Part shown: positions 56,910 to 64,000 of the stretch, piece after piece
How the letters are laid out: each line of letters starts with the position of its first letter
Position numbering within the stretch: the first letter of the stretch is position 1
Assembly (NCBI GenBank): GCA_964372095.1
Contig: CAYJPV010000006.1
Coordinates: 62,001 to 126,000 of the forward strand
Reading direction: 5' to 3'
DNA: 64,000 nt
DNA from: CAYJPV01 sp964372095
Lineage (GTDB): Bacteria; Acidobacteriota; Vicinamibacteria; Vicinamibacterales; JAKQTR01
Program-made: the position numbers and the translations under genes
Notes under the pieces: model-generated
What the model was told of the DNA's origin: nothing
The model's input: the letters and a program-made list of their open reading frames with translations, nothing else
Databases searched by the model: none

Positions 56910-58104
56910 GCGCCTCGTGGGCCCGCGTCGCCATGGCCTTCTGGAACGCCGCGAGTTCGGCTGGCGAAGGGCCCTTCTGCAGGAACGCCTCGGTCTCCGA
57001 CACGATGCCCCGTTCGACATCCAGCAACCGTGGTAACCAGCCCGTGCCGGCGGCGTTGTCGAGCCGCGTCAGATCGAGGTACTCGGCGCGTTCCTTGGAC
57101 TTGAGCGGCCGCAGCACCGCCTTCAGGCGGAACGCCTCGCTTGTAATCGGCGCGTCCTTGCCCTGCCACACCTCGTCTGGCGGCACGCCGGCCGCGAACC
57201 ACAACGGGACCGCGACGGTGGTCACGGGTTCCCCAAGCGCGACCCACATCGTCGTGTACATCGGATCCTGCCCGGGACGCACCCCCTGGATCACCACGGC
57301 TGAGGCCGTGCTCGGACGGTCAATCGTGTAGTTCGTGTGGATCCAGTAGGGCGTGCCGGCAGGCAGCGACTTCCAGGCGTCGCGGGCCGGGTGGGCCAGC
57401 AGCGGGTGACCCAGGTCGCGCGCCAGCACCCGGAAGACGGTTCCCGCGTCAAGCTTGCCGGCTCCTATGGTGTCGAGCACCTCCCGTTCGCGGTCGAACC
57501 TGAGATACCCCGCGCCGGTATCTTCGCCACCGCTGCGCGAGAAATTGGTGTTGGCCATCAGTTGGCCGGGGAACGTCGACGCCTCGTAGCGCGTGTACCC
57601 GTGGTTGTGCGTCTCGATGATCACCGCGCCGCCCGCGGCATCGATGGCAAACAGATTGGTCCGCACCCCGAGCCGCCGTCCCTGCCGACGCTTGATCATC
57701 TGCTCCAGGTCGCCGACCGTGCGGCAGGTCCGCAACGCCTCGGCCATCACCACGCCCTCCTGCTCCTGCAACTCCCCTGCCGGCTGGGGCAGGTTGTACG
57801 AGGCGGAGTTGGCGATGGCGAAGCCCACCGAGTTGACGCCAGCCCACGACGCCCGCCCGGCGCTGTCATCCGCATCGATGAGCGACAGGAAGCTGTACGG
57901 ATGCTCGGTGACGAGAATGACCTTGTTCGACAACGTGCCGGTATCGCGGTTCTTCCACAGCAGCGGTCCGCCGCTCGGAGTCGCGGCGCCGGTTGCCACC
58001 AGCGTCGTACACTCCTCGGAACCCGATCCTGCCGAGAGATTCAGAACCAGCCCAGCGGCAATGACAACCATCAGGGCGATTCGAATGCCGAGTCTGCTCT
58101 TCAT
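56878..58104 (-). CDS. Secreted Ntn-hydrolase, C45 / acyltransferase-like
   Basis: The 408-residue protein has a signal peptide and then EECTTLVATG, where Cys after the processing site is the expected N-terminal nucleophile of the C45/penicillin-acylase-like Ntn family. Further family-like pieces are LLWKNRDTG, AWAGVNSVGFAIANSAS and TNFSRSGG. Members hydrolyse or transfer linear amide or acyl groups; the substrate is unknown. AGGAG precedes ATG 58104. The 3' end overlaps the convergent twelve-heme gene by 32 bp. Confidence 0.78.
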   Translation of the reverse strand: MKSRLGIRIALMVVIAAGLVLNLSAGSGSEECTTLVATGAATPSGGPLLWKNRDTGTLSNKVILVTEHPYSFLSLIDADDSAGRASWAGVNSVGFAIANSASYNLPQPAGELQEQEGVVMAEALRTCRTVGDLEQMIKRRQGRRLGVRTNLFAIDAAGGAVIIETHNHGYTRYEASTFPGQLMANTNFSRSGGEDTGAGYLRFDREREVLDTIGAGKLDAGTVFRVLARDLGHPLLAHPARDAWKSLPAGTPYWIHTNYTIDRPSTASAVVIQGVRPGQDPMYTTMWVALGEPVTTVAVPLWFAAGVPPDEVWQGKDAPITSEAFRLKAVLRPLKSKERAEYLDLTRLDNAAGTGWLPRLLDVERGIVSETEAFLQKGPSPAELAAFQKAMATRAHEALRAVATPPRS

Positions 58105-58152
58105 CGTTTCTCCTCACGCGCATCGCGCGCGATCGATCGACGCACGCGCGCG

Positions 58153-60987
58153 TCAGCGAGACGCGCTCGTCACCAGGGGGTCTTCACGGATCTGCAACAC
58201 ACCCTCGACGCGCGTTCCACCCGCCGTGAGCCAAAGCCGGCAGAACCCGGGGCCGGCCGGAGTGCCCGGAGGCGGCCTGAAGGAGGCCAGGAACGGAGAT
58301 TCTCCTGCAGGCCTCACGGGCGCCGGCTGGCCGGCGGGGGGATCGAAGCGTCCGTCCCACACGAAACGGGTGATGCCGGCTTTGGCAGGAACGCTGATCG
58401 TCCGCGACAGCTTCCCGTCGACACTCTGAATCGTCAGTGTCGCAGGCGCACTCGACGACTGGTTCAGGTAAAACGAGATGATCGGCGTGTTCACGATCTT
58501 CGCCCGGTCCATGGCCGCTCCCGGCGGCCGCACCGACGGCGGGTTGGCCCCCGCGTAAGTGTTGTCGCCGAACTGGCCGCCACGGCTCTGGTCGACCCAC
58601 AGCGTCGCTCTTCGCTGATCGAACAGGTGCGCCCCGGCGGAGGTCACCGCCGGCTTCAGTTGCTGCAGCGGGGTGATGTCGTCGAGCACGAACAAGCCAC
58701 GCCCGTGCGTCCCGGCGATGAGATCGTTGTCACGCGGATGGATGACCAGGTCGTGCACCGCCACGGTGGGCATGCCATTCATCAACGGCCGCCAGGCGGC
58801 CCCACCGTCCAGGGTGACGAACACCCCGAACTCGGTCCCCACAAAGACCAGTTGTGCGTTCTTCGGATCCGCCGTCAGGACGTGAACGGGTTGATTCGCG
58901 GGCAGCGTCTTGCCGATGTTGGTCCATGTGGCGCCGTCGTCGGTCGTCCTGAAGACCCAGGTTCCGAAGTCGTCGCTGCGGTGGCCGTCGAAGCACACGT
59001 ACGCCGTGCCCGGCGCGTGCGGCGATGCCTCAACGTCGCTCACCCACAACCTCGCCGGCACATCGGGAATCGCGCCACTGACGTTCTCCCACGTCGCGCC
59101 GTCGTTCTTCGTCACCCAGACATTGCCATCGTCGGTCCCCGCCCACAGCAGGCCGGGCACGATTGGCGACTCGGACAACGACACCACGGTCGCGTGAGTC
59201 TCTGCCCCGGTGGCATCGGGCGTGAGTCCGCCGGTATCAGACCGCGTCGTCTCGGGATCATTGTTGGACAGATCCGGGCTTATGGCCCGCCACGTCGTGC
59301 CACCATCGACGGACTTGAAGACGTGATTCGCACCAAGGTAGATCGTGCGGCCGTTGTGCGGCGACACGATGAACGGTGTCTGCCAGTTGAACCGGAAGCT
59401 CCTGTCGGCCCGCATCTGCGCGTAGAACGCCGCGAGATTCGTGGCCGACTCGACCGGCGGCGGCTTCTTGCCGGTGATTGCCTCGTAGTTCAGCACGTTC
59501 AGGGCACCTGGGCGTCCGTACGCTTCCGCGTACGTCAAGGCGTCGTAGCGACGGAAGCTCCCGTTTTCGGCCTCGGAATAGACCTGTCTCCAGTTGTCCG
59601 GGTTCGCCTCGGCGTGCATGCCGTCTCCCCAGTGCATCTTCCAGGTGTCGTCGTTCCTGATGCCAAACGCGTCTCGGGTGAAGCTGGGAACGGCCCACGA
59701 ACCGTTGTCCTGGGTTCCGCCGTAGATGACGTACGGATCGCGCATGTCCACGCCGATGGCGTAGTACTGGGTCACCGGCAGATTCTCGAAGTAGTGAAAG
59801 GTCTGCCCGTGGTCCTGCGTGAAGAAGAAACCTTTGTCCTGTCCCAGGTAGTACCGATCGTGCTGGTTCGGGTCAATCCACATCGCGTGGAAGTCGTACC
59901 CGAACCTCCGGGCTCCCATCTCCAGCGTCTTCCCGCCGTCTTTCGACTCCCAGAAGTTCACGTCGAGCACGTAGACATGCTGGTCGTTCGACGGATTGAT
60001 CCGGATCTGGCTGAAGAAGAACGGCCGGACGTTGTGCCGATTGAGGTACGTCCAGGTCTCGCCGCCGTCCACCGACCGGTACACGCCGCTGCCGAGGCGT
60101 GTCATGTCGGCATACGCCGGGTCATTCTCGGCCGGGTGGAACCCGTGCTCGACGATAGCCGACAGGATCCGGGGATTCCGCCGGTAGATCGCCAGACCGA
60201 TGCGTCCGAGATCCCCGCCAGGCAGGCCGCGCGTCAGACGCCGCCACGTCTTGCCGGCATCGGTCGACTTGAAGATCCCGCTGTCGGGGCCGCCCGAGTC
60301 GAAGCGGTACGCCCGTCGCAGGCGCTGGTAGAACGAGACATACAGCGTATTGGGGTTCGACGGGTCCATCACCAGGTCGTTGGCCCCGGCCCGTGCGCCC
60401 GGCGGCAGCCCCTGGCCCAGCTTCAGCCAGGTTGCCCCACCATCGACCGTCTTGTAGAGGCCCCGGTCTCCTTTGTCGCCCCACAGGTCGCCCACTGCGG
60501 CGACATACGCGACGAGCGGGTCGACGGGATGCAGTACGATGCGCGCGATCTGGAACGTGTTCCCGAGGCCGACGTTGGCGAACGTCTTGCCGCCGTCCGT
60601 TGACTTGTAGACCCCGTCTCCCCAGCCCACGTCATTGCGGTTGTTGGCTTCGCCCGTTCCAACCCAGATGATCGACGGTGTCTTCTGATGGACCGCCACG
60701 TCGCCGATGGAACCCGTGGCGTAACGATCGAAGATCGGCGTGAACGTTGTCCCGCCGTTGACGCTCTTCCAGACGCCCCCCGACGCGGACGCCACGAGCA
60801 CGAACCGGGGATCCGCATCGAGGCTCTCCACATCGACGATGCGGCCGGAAGCGCTGCCTGGGCCGAGACTCCGCCAGGCGAAATCCGAAAGAAGGCCGTC
60901 CTCGCCAGGAGCGGCGTCGAGCGCTGGGCCTATCCCCGCGCACACGACAAGGCTGAGAACTGCCAGGACGACGCTGCATTGCTTCAT
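58153..60987 (-). CDS. Secreted BNR/Vps10-like multi-blade propeller protein
   Basis: The 944-residue protein has a signal peptide (MKQCSVVLAVLSLVVCAGIGPALD) and many BNR blades with the S/TxDGGxTW motif: VWKSVNGGTTF, VYKSTDGGKTF, LYKTVDGGATW, FKSTDAGKTW, YRSVDGGETW and FKSVDGGTTW. A C-terminal beta domain follows (about 800-944). This type of large sortilin/Vps10-like propeller is abundant and mostly uncharacterised in Acidobacteriota. It is probably exported to the periplasm or cell surface and could bind or degrade glycans. GGAGG lies upstream of ATG 60987. Confidence 0.85.
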   Translation of the reverse strand: MKQCSVVLAVLSLVVCAGIGPALDAAPGEDGLLSDFAWRSLGPGSASGRIVDVESLDADPRFVLVASASGGVWKSVNGGTTFTPIFDRYATGSIGDVAVHQKTPSIIWVGTGEANNRNDVGWGDGVYKSTDGGKTFANVGLGNTFQIARIVLHPVDPLVAYVAAVGDLWGDKGDRGLYKTVDGGATWLKLGQGLPPGARAGANDLVMDPSNPNTLYVSFYQRLRRAYRFDSGGPDSGIFKSTDAGKTWRRLTRGLPGGDLGRIGLAIYRRNPRILSAIVEHGFHPAENDPAYADMTRLGSGVYRSVDGGETWTYLNRHNVRPFFFSQIRINPSNDQHVYVLDVNFWESKDGGKTLEMGARRFGYDFHAMWIDPNQHDRYYLGQDKGFFFTQDHGQTFHYFENLPVTQYYAIGVDMRDPYVIYGGTQDNGSWAVPSFTRDAFGIRNDDTWKMHWGDGMHAEANPDNWRQVYSEAENGSFRRYDALTYAEAYGRPGALNVLNYEAITGKKPPPVESATNLAAFYAQMRADRSFRFNWQTPFIVSPHNGRTIYLGANHVFKSVDGGTTWRAISPDLSNNDPETTRSDTGGLTPDATGAETHATVVSLSESPIVPGLLWAGTDDGNVWVTKNDGATWENVSGAIPDVPARLWVSDVEASPHAPGTAYVCFDGHRSDDFGTWVFRTTDDGATWTNIGKTLPANQPVHVLTADPKNAQLVFVGTEFGVFVTLDGGAAWRPLMNGMPTVAVHDLVIHPRDNDLIAGTHGRGLFVLDDITPLQQLKPAVTSAGAHLFDQRRATLWVDQSRGGQFGDNTYAGANPPSVRPPGAAMDRAKIVNTPIISFYLNQSSSAPATLTIQSVDGKLSRTISVPAKAGITRFVWDGRFDPPAGQPAPVRPAGESPFLASFRPPPGTPAGPGFCRLWLTAGGTRVEGVLQIREDPLVTSASR

Positions 60988-61223
60988 GGGACGCCTCCGC
61001 CGAAGACTCGACCGGGACGAGTCGGGCGCGAAAAGGACAGGCGCGGGGGGGCCCCCCCGGGGGGCCCCGGGGGGTGCGGAAAAGCGATAAATTTTTTTGG
61101 GAGCCCCGCCACNNNNNNNNNNTATTGGGACGCCTCCGCCTAAGACTCGCCCGGGACGTGTGGGGCGCTAAAAGGACCGGCGGGGGGGGCCCCGGGGGGC
61201 CGCCCGCGTTCGAAGCGCTAACG
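60988..61223. other. Assembly gap with duplicated flanks upstream of the BNR gene
   Basis: Ns occupy 61113-61122. The left flank (60988-61070, GGGACGCCTCCGCCGAAG...) reappears with errors at 61128-61205 (GGGACGCCTCCGCCTAAG...). The long G and C homopolymers are typical of read-end noise. The true gap is probably closed or negative, as at 27421-27559, so the intergenic distance to the TonB receptor gene is not reliable. Confidence 0.8.
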
Positions 61224-64000
61224 CTAGAAGTTGTAGCTGACGCCGAGCCTCGCCACCCGCGGCGGAATGATGCTGGTGATCTTGCCGAAACTCGCGCCCG
61301 ACCGAGCGGTGACACCCAGTTCAGAGTTGGTGTTCGTGACGTTGAACAGGTCGAACTGGAAGGAAGCAGTGCCCGGGCCGATCTTCTGCCGCTTTTCGAC
61401 TCTGAAATTGAGCATGTTCTGCGTCGGCAGCCGATTCGCGGCGGGATCCTCCATGAGCAGGACCAGCGCCGTGCTCCGAACCAGGCCAGTCGTGAAACGG
61501 GCTTCCCGCGCCCAGACCGCGCCGCTCTGGCTCGTAAACGTCCCGGCGACCTGGATCCGGTATGGCAGGTCGTAGCTGCCGGCCAGCTTGTAGCTCCACT
61601 CCCAGTACTTGGATTTCGGGTAGAAGTTCTCTTCGTTCGGGTTTTCCGGGACTCCGGTGCGCCACTGATCGATGTGCGTGGCCAGGACTGAGGTGACCAA
61701 CTGCCAGTTGTTCGACAACCGTTTCTGCGCGGCGAACTCGACGTTGTGGAAGCTGTTGTCGTAGCCAGGCAGGTTCAGGTCCACGTTCTGGATGAACGCG
61801 GCCCCGGCGTACGCTGCGGTGTATTCGAAGTAGGTCAGGGGCCCGCCGTCATCTGACGTGCCGATCACGCCGTCGGGACCAGGGTCGACGCCCGGAATCG
61901 CGATGCTGTAGGCCTCGTACGGCCTGCGGACGTTCACGTTCTGGTAGCGGTCCACCTCGCGCCGGTAGACGTAGCTGGCGCGCGCCGAGAAACTGGAGGC
62001 GATCTGGCGCTCGATCGACGTCGTCACTTCGTGGGTCTTCGGCTGCTTGAGGTCGGGGTTGACCGCGGCCTGCCCTGCGCCTGTCGCCGTCACAAACGTC
62101 CCGAACTCACCGTCGTCGTAGTCGCGATTGCCGTTGAGGTCGTTCCATCGATAGGTCGTTGCTGCGGAGGCGTTGTTGTTGTAGGCGTCGCCGTAGTTCG
62201 CCTGCGTGGCGTAGTTGAACCAGCCGTAGGTCGCCTTCACCACGGTCCGGTTGCCCGCGCCGAGCGGGTACGAGAGGCCGACGCGGGGCGCCCAGTTCCG
62301 CCACTTGACGACTTCCGTCTTGGGGTAGTCGCCCGCAGGGTAGAACCGCCCGGCATCCTTGGACTGCGCAGGAAGGAAGACGTGATAGCCCTCGTAGCGC
62401 AGCCCCAGGTTCAGCGTCGCGCGATCGCCGAAGCGCCAGGCGTCGCGCACGTACGCCGACTGCGTCGTCATGTTGTTGATCGTGTAGTAGGGGAAGTTGT
62501 AGGCGACCACCTGGTAGGGCACGTTGTTCTGAAAGCGGAGCTGATAGTCCCGGCCGCCTGACTTTGCCGGCGCGTCGTAGTACCGGCCTTCGTCGGTGAT
62601 CTCCAGCCCGACTTTGATGTCATGACTGCCACCCCACAGATTCGGGACGAACTGCGTCAGACTCGCGTTGTACTGCCACCGGTCTCGCCCGCCGACATAC
62701 GGTGAGGTGAGGAACCTGCCCCAATACCGGAGCGTCACTGTGTCGTAGGCCGGCGCGGCTTCCGTCCGGTTCAGCGCCTCGGTGTCGTACTTCCAGCGGC
62801 CGACGAACGCATTGATGTAGGTGCGATCGGAGACCACCCATGACCACTCGGCCTTTCCGGCCAGGGGCTTAAAGACCTGGTGCCAGGTTGATTCCTCGTG
62901 GCGGAACGCGTCGGCGTTGCGCTCGGGATAGTCCTTCTCCTGGGCCTGCACAAACCCGCTGAAACGGTGCTTCGAGCCGATCTGGCCCGTCAGCTTGCCC
63001 GTCATGTTCGTGAGCGTGACCTCGTAGAAACCAGGGACATCGTCGGCCGTGCCTGGCAGGTTGTCGGGGCCAGGCGAGGCGCTGTAGCCGAGTACGCCCT
63101 GCTTGATGAACTGATTGCGATAGGAGCCGTAGAACCACAACCTGCGCTTGAGCACCGGACCACCGAGATCGACGTTGCCGTCGCGGTACGCTTCCAGAGG
63201 ATTCCCGTCCCTGACACCCTTCGCCCGCAGTTCGTCGGTCACGTTGTCGCTCTGGAGGCTGGGGGTCTCCCAGGCGAAGTAGCCGGAACCGCGGAATTTG
63301 TCGCCCCCCGACTTCAGGATGCCCATGAACTGCGTCCCCGGCGTGGCCATCTCGGCATCGTTCCCCATCGCCTTGATCTGCACCTCCTGGAGGGCCCCGT
63401 AGTCGTAGTAGAAGCCGGCGCCTGTCGCGTCCTCACGCGTGTCCACGCCATCCAGCGTCGGCTTGTTCCCGCCGCTCGACGTCCCGTAATTGGCGTAACC
63501 CTGCTGCGTGCCGACTGCCGTGCCGCCGACATCAGCGCCCGACACGCGGAGCCCGGGGGCGAGGTTCATCACCTGCCACATGCTCCGGGAGGTCGGGAGT
63601 TGCTCGAGGGCCTCCTTGCCCAGGTTCGTGCTGACCGCGGTGGTCCGGATATCGACCACGGGCGACGCCGCCGTCACCGTGAGCGACTCCTGCACGCCTT
63701 CGACGGACATGGTCTCGCTCAACGTCGCCACGAACCCCGTGTCGAGGCGTACCTCTCGCTTCTTGACGGCGAAGCCCGCCAGTTCAAGAGTTACCTGGTA
63801 GACCCCCGCCGGAAGGGCCGCAAATCGGAACCCGCCTTCCGCGTTCGTCACGGTGGTACGGTCTCCACCGAGCAGCGCCGGGCTGGCGATCGTCACGGAG
63901 ACGCCCGGCAACACCCCGCCGCCCTGGTCGGCGACCTTCCCTTCGATCCCAGCCCGGTCGGTCGTCTGCGCCTGGACTCCCCCGGGGGTCGCGAGCACCA
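61224..64000 (-). CDS. TonB-dependent receptor with carboxypeptidase-like N-domain (5' end outside window)
   Basis: At least 924 residues are visible. The first visible residues (LATPGGVQAQ) look like the end of a signal peptide, so the start lies beyond base 64000. An N-terminal CarboxypepD_reg-like beta-sandwich (IEGKVADQGGGVLPGVSVTIASP and TNAEGGFRFAALPAGVYQVTLELAGF in sections) is followed by a plug-like domain (about 105-220) with ALEQLPTSRSMWQVMNLAPGL and then a long barrel. The stop follows RLGVSYNF with the C-terminal Phe of outer-membrane barrels. Such SusC/OAR-like receptors take up large substrates with TonB energy; the ligand is unknown. Confidence 0.9.
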   Translation of the reverse strand, partial: VLATPGGVQAQTTDRAGIEGKVADQGGGVLPGVSVTIASPALLGGDRTTVTNAEGGFRFAALPAGVYQVTLELAGFAVKKREVRLDTGFVATLSETMSVEGVQESLTVTAASPVVDIRTTAVSTNLGKEALEQLPTSRSMWQVMNLAPGLRVSGADVGGTAVGTQQGYANYGTSSGGNKPTLDGVDTREDATGAGFYYDYGALQEVQIKAMGNDAEMATPGTQFMGILKSGGDKFRGSGYFAWETPSLQSDNVTDELRAKGVRDGNPLEAYRDGNVDLGGPVLKRRLWFYGSYRNQFIKQGVLGYSASPGPDNLPGTADDVPGFYEVTLTNMTGKLTGQIGSKHRFSGFVQAQEKDYPERNADAFRHEESTWHQVFKPLAGKAEWSWVVSDRTYINAFVGRWKYDTEALNRTEAAPAYDTVTLRYWGRFLTSPYVGGRDRWQYNASLTQFVPNLWGGSHDIKVGLEITDEGRYYDAPAKSGGRDYQLRFQNNVPYQVVAYNFPYYTINNMTTQSAYVRDAWRFGDRATLNLGLRYEGYHVFLPAQSKDAGRFYPAGDYPKTEVVKWRNWAPRVGLSYPLGAGNRTVVKATYGWFNYATQANYGDAYNNNASAATTYRWNDLNGNRDYDDGEFGTFVTATGAGQAAVNPDLKQPKTHEVTTSIERQIASSFSARASYVYRREVDRYQNVNVRRPYEAYSIAIPGVDPGPDGVIGTSDDGGPLTYFEYTAAYAGAAFIQNVDLNLPGYDNSFHNVEFAAQKRLSNNWQLVTSVLATHIDQWRTGVPENPNEENFYPKSKYWEWSYKLAGSYDLPYRIQVAGTFTSQSGAVWAREARFTTGLVRSTALVLLMEDPAANRLPTQNMLNFRVEKRQKIGPGTASFQFDLFNVTNTNSELGVTARSGASFGKITSIIPPRVARLGVSYNF

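Noticed and set aside
57337..60603. A very long open frame on the plus strand opposite the Ntn-hydrolase and BNR genes (over 1000 codons).
   Set aside because: It is antisense to clearly coding genes with conserved motifs and signal peptides; its own composition is Arg/Gly/Pro-rich with no domains. Long antisense frames are common at this GC content.
1..64000. tRNA or rRNA genes.
   Set aside because: No T-loop GGTTCGAATCC-type motifs in clover-leaf context and no conserved rRNA segments were seen by eye; a tRNAscan search could still find a divergent one.

Overview
The window is GC-rich, Gram-negative-type bacterial DNA. It carries a large TonB-dependent receptor with an N-terminal carboxypeptidase-like domain, BlaI/M56-peptidase pairs, BNR-repeat secreted proteins, TolB-like proteins and Ser/Thr kinases with zinc ribbons. 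That mix, with leaderless or GTG starts and many short intergenic repeats, fits Acidobacteriota (Vicinamibacteria-like); this is inferred from gene content, not from a marker gene. Two runs of N (27469-27478 and 61113-61122) and degraded duplicated flanks show a draft, probably metagenomic, assembly. No rRNA, tRNA or CRISPR array was recognised.

1-14.1 kb: the 3' end of a nucleoside deaminase gene, a DUF427 protein, an ergothioneine pair (egtB-egtD), a DUF2178-like membrane protein with its XRE regulator, a metallophosphatase, a BlaI regulator with an M56 peptidase ending in 34-residue SDYE repeats, a lipoprotein, a FabH-like synthase, an NfeD/SPFH pair and a winged-helix ferredoxin. 14.1-36.9 kb is mostly central metabolism and housekeeping: Ser/Thr kinase, GHMP kinase, M1 peptidase, NAD synthetase, a transketolase-like enzyme, NAD-dependent isocitrate-type dehydrogenase, glycerol-3-phosphate acyltransferase, proline dehydrogenase (broken by a gap artefact), TolB-like protein, CCA-adding enzyme, an epimerase, a MerR-TPR protein, Mrp ATPase, prephenate dehydratase and a tandem nitroreductase.

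37-43.3 kb: an NtrB/NtrC-type two-component system followed by a small Gly-rich secreted protein, an outer-membrane barrel protein and a b-type cytochrome-like protein. A close match to a sigma-54 promoter and an upstream palindrome suggest that the regulator drives the downstream genes.

43.3-56.9 kb is the most interesting part, an apparent metalloid/extracellular electron-transfer island. It has a tetraheme c / four-cluster Fe-S / NrfD quinol module, an ArsR-ArsM arsenic methylation unit, a porin - small protein - pentaheme cytochrome operon resembling ext (selenite/tellurite reduction) loci, a divergent LysR regulator behind a perfect palindrome, and a Rieske protein with a cytochrome b fused to twelve c-type heme motifs. 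The pentaheme cytochrome gene has one in-frame UGA with a hairpin immediately downstream, a candidate selenocysteine site.

56.9-64 kb: an Ntn-hydrolase, a large BNR/Vps10-like secreted protein and a TonB-dependent receptor running off the end. Seven-base tandem repeats sit at the 3' ends of at least seven genes across the window and in several cases supply the stop codon.
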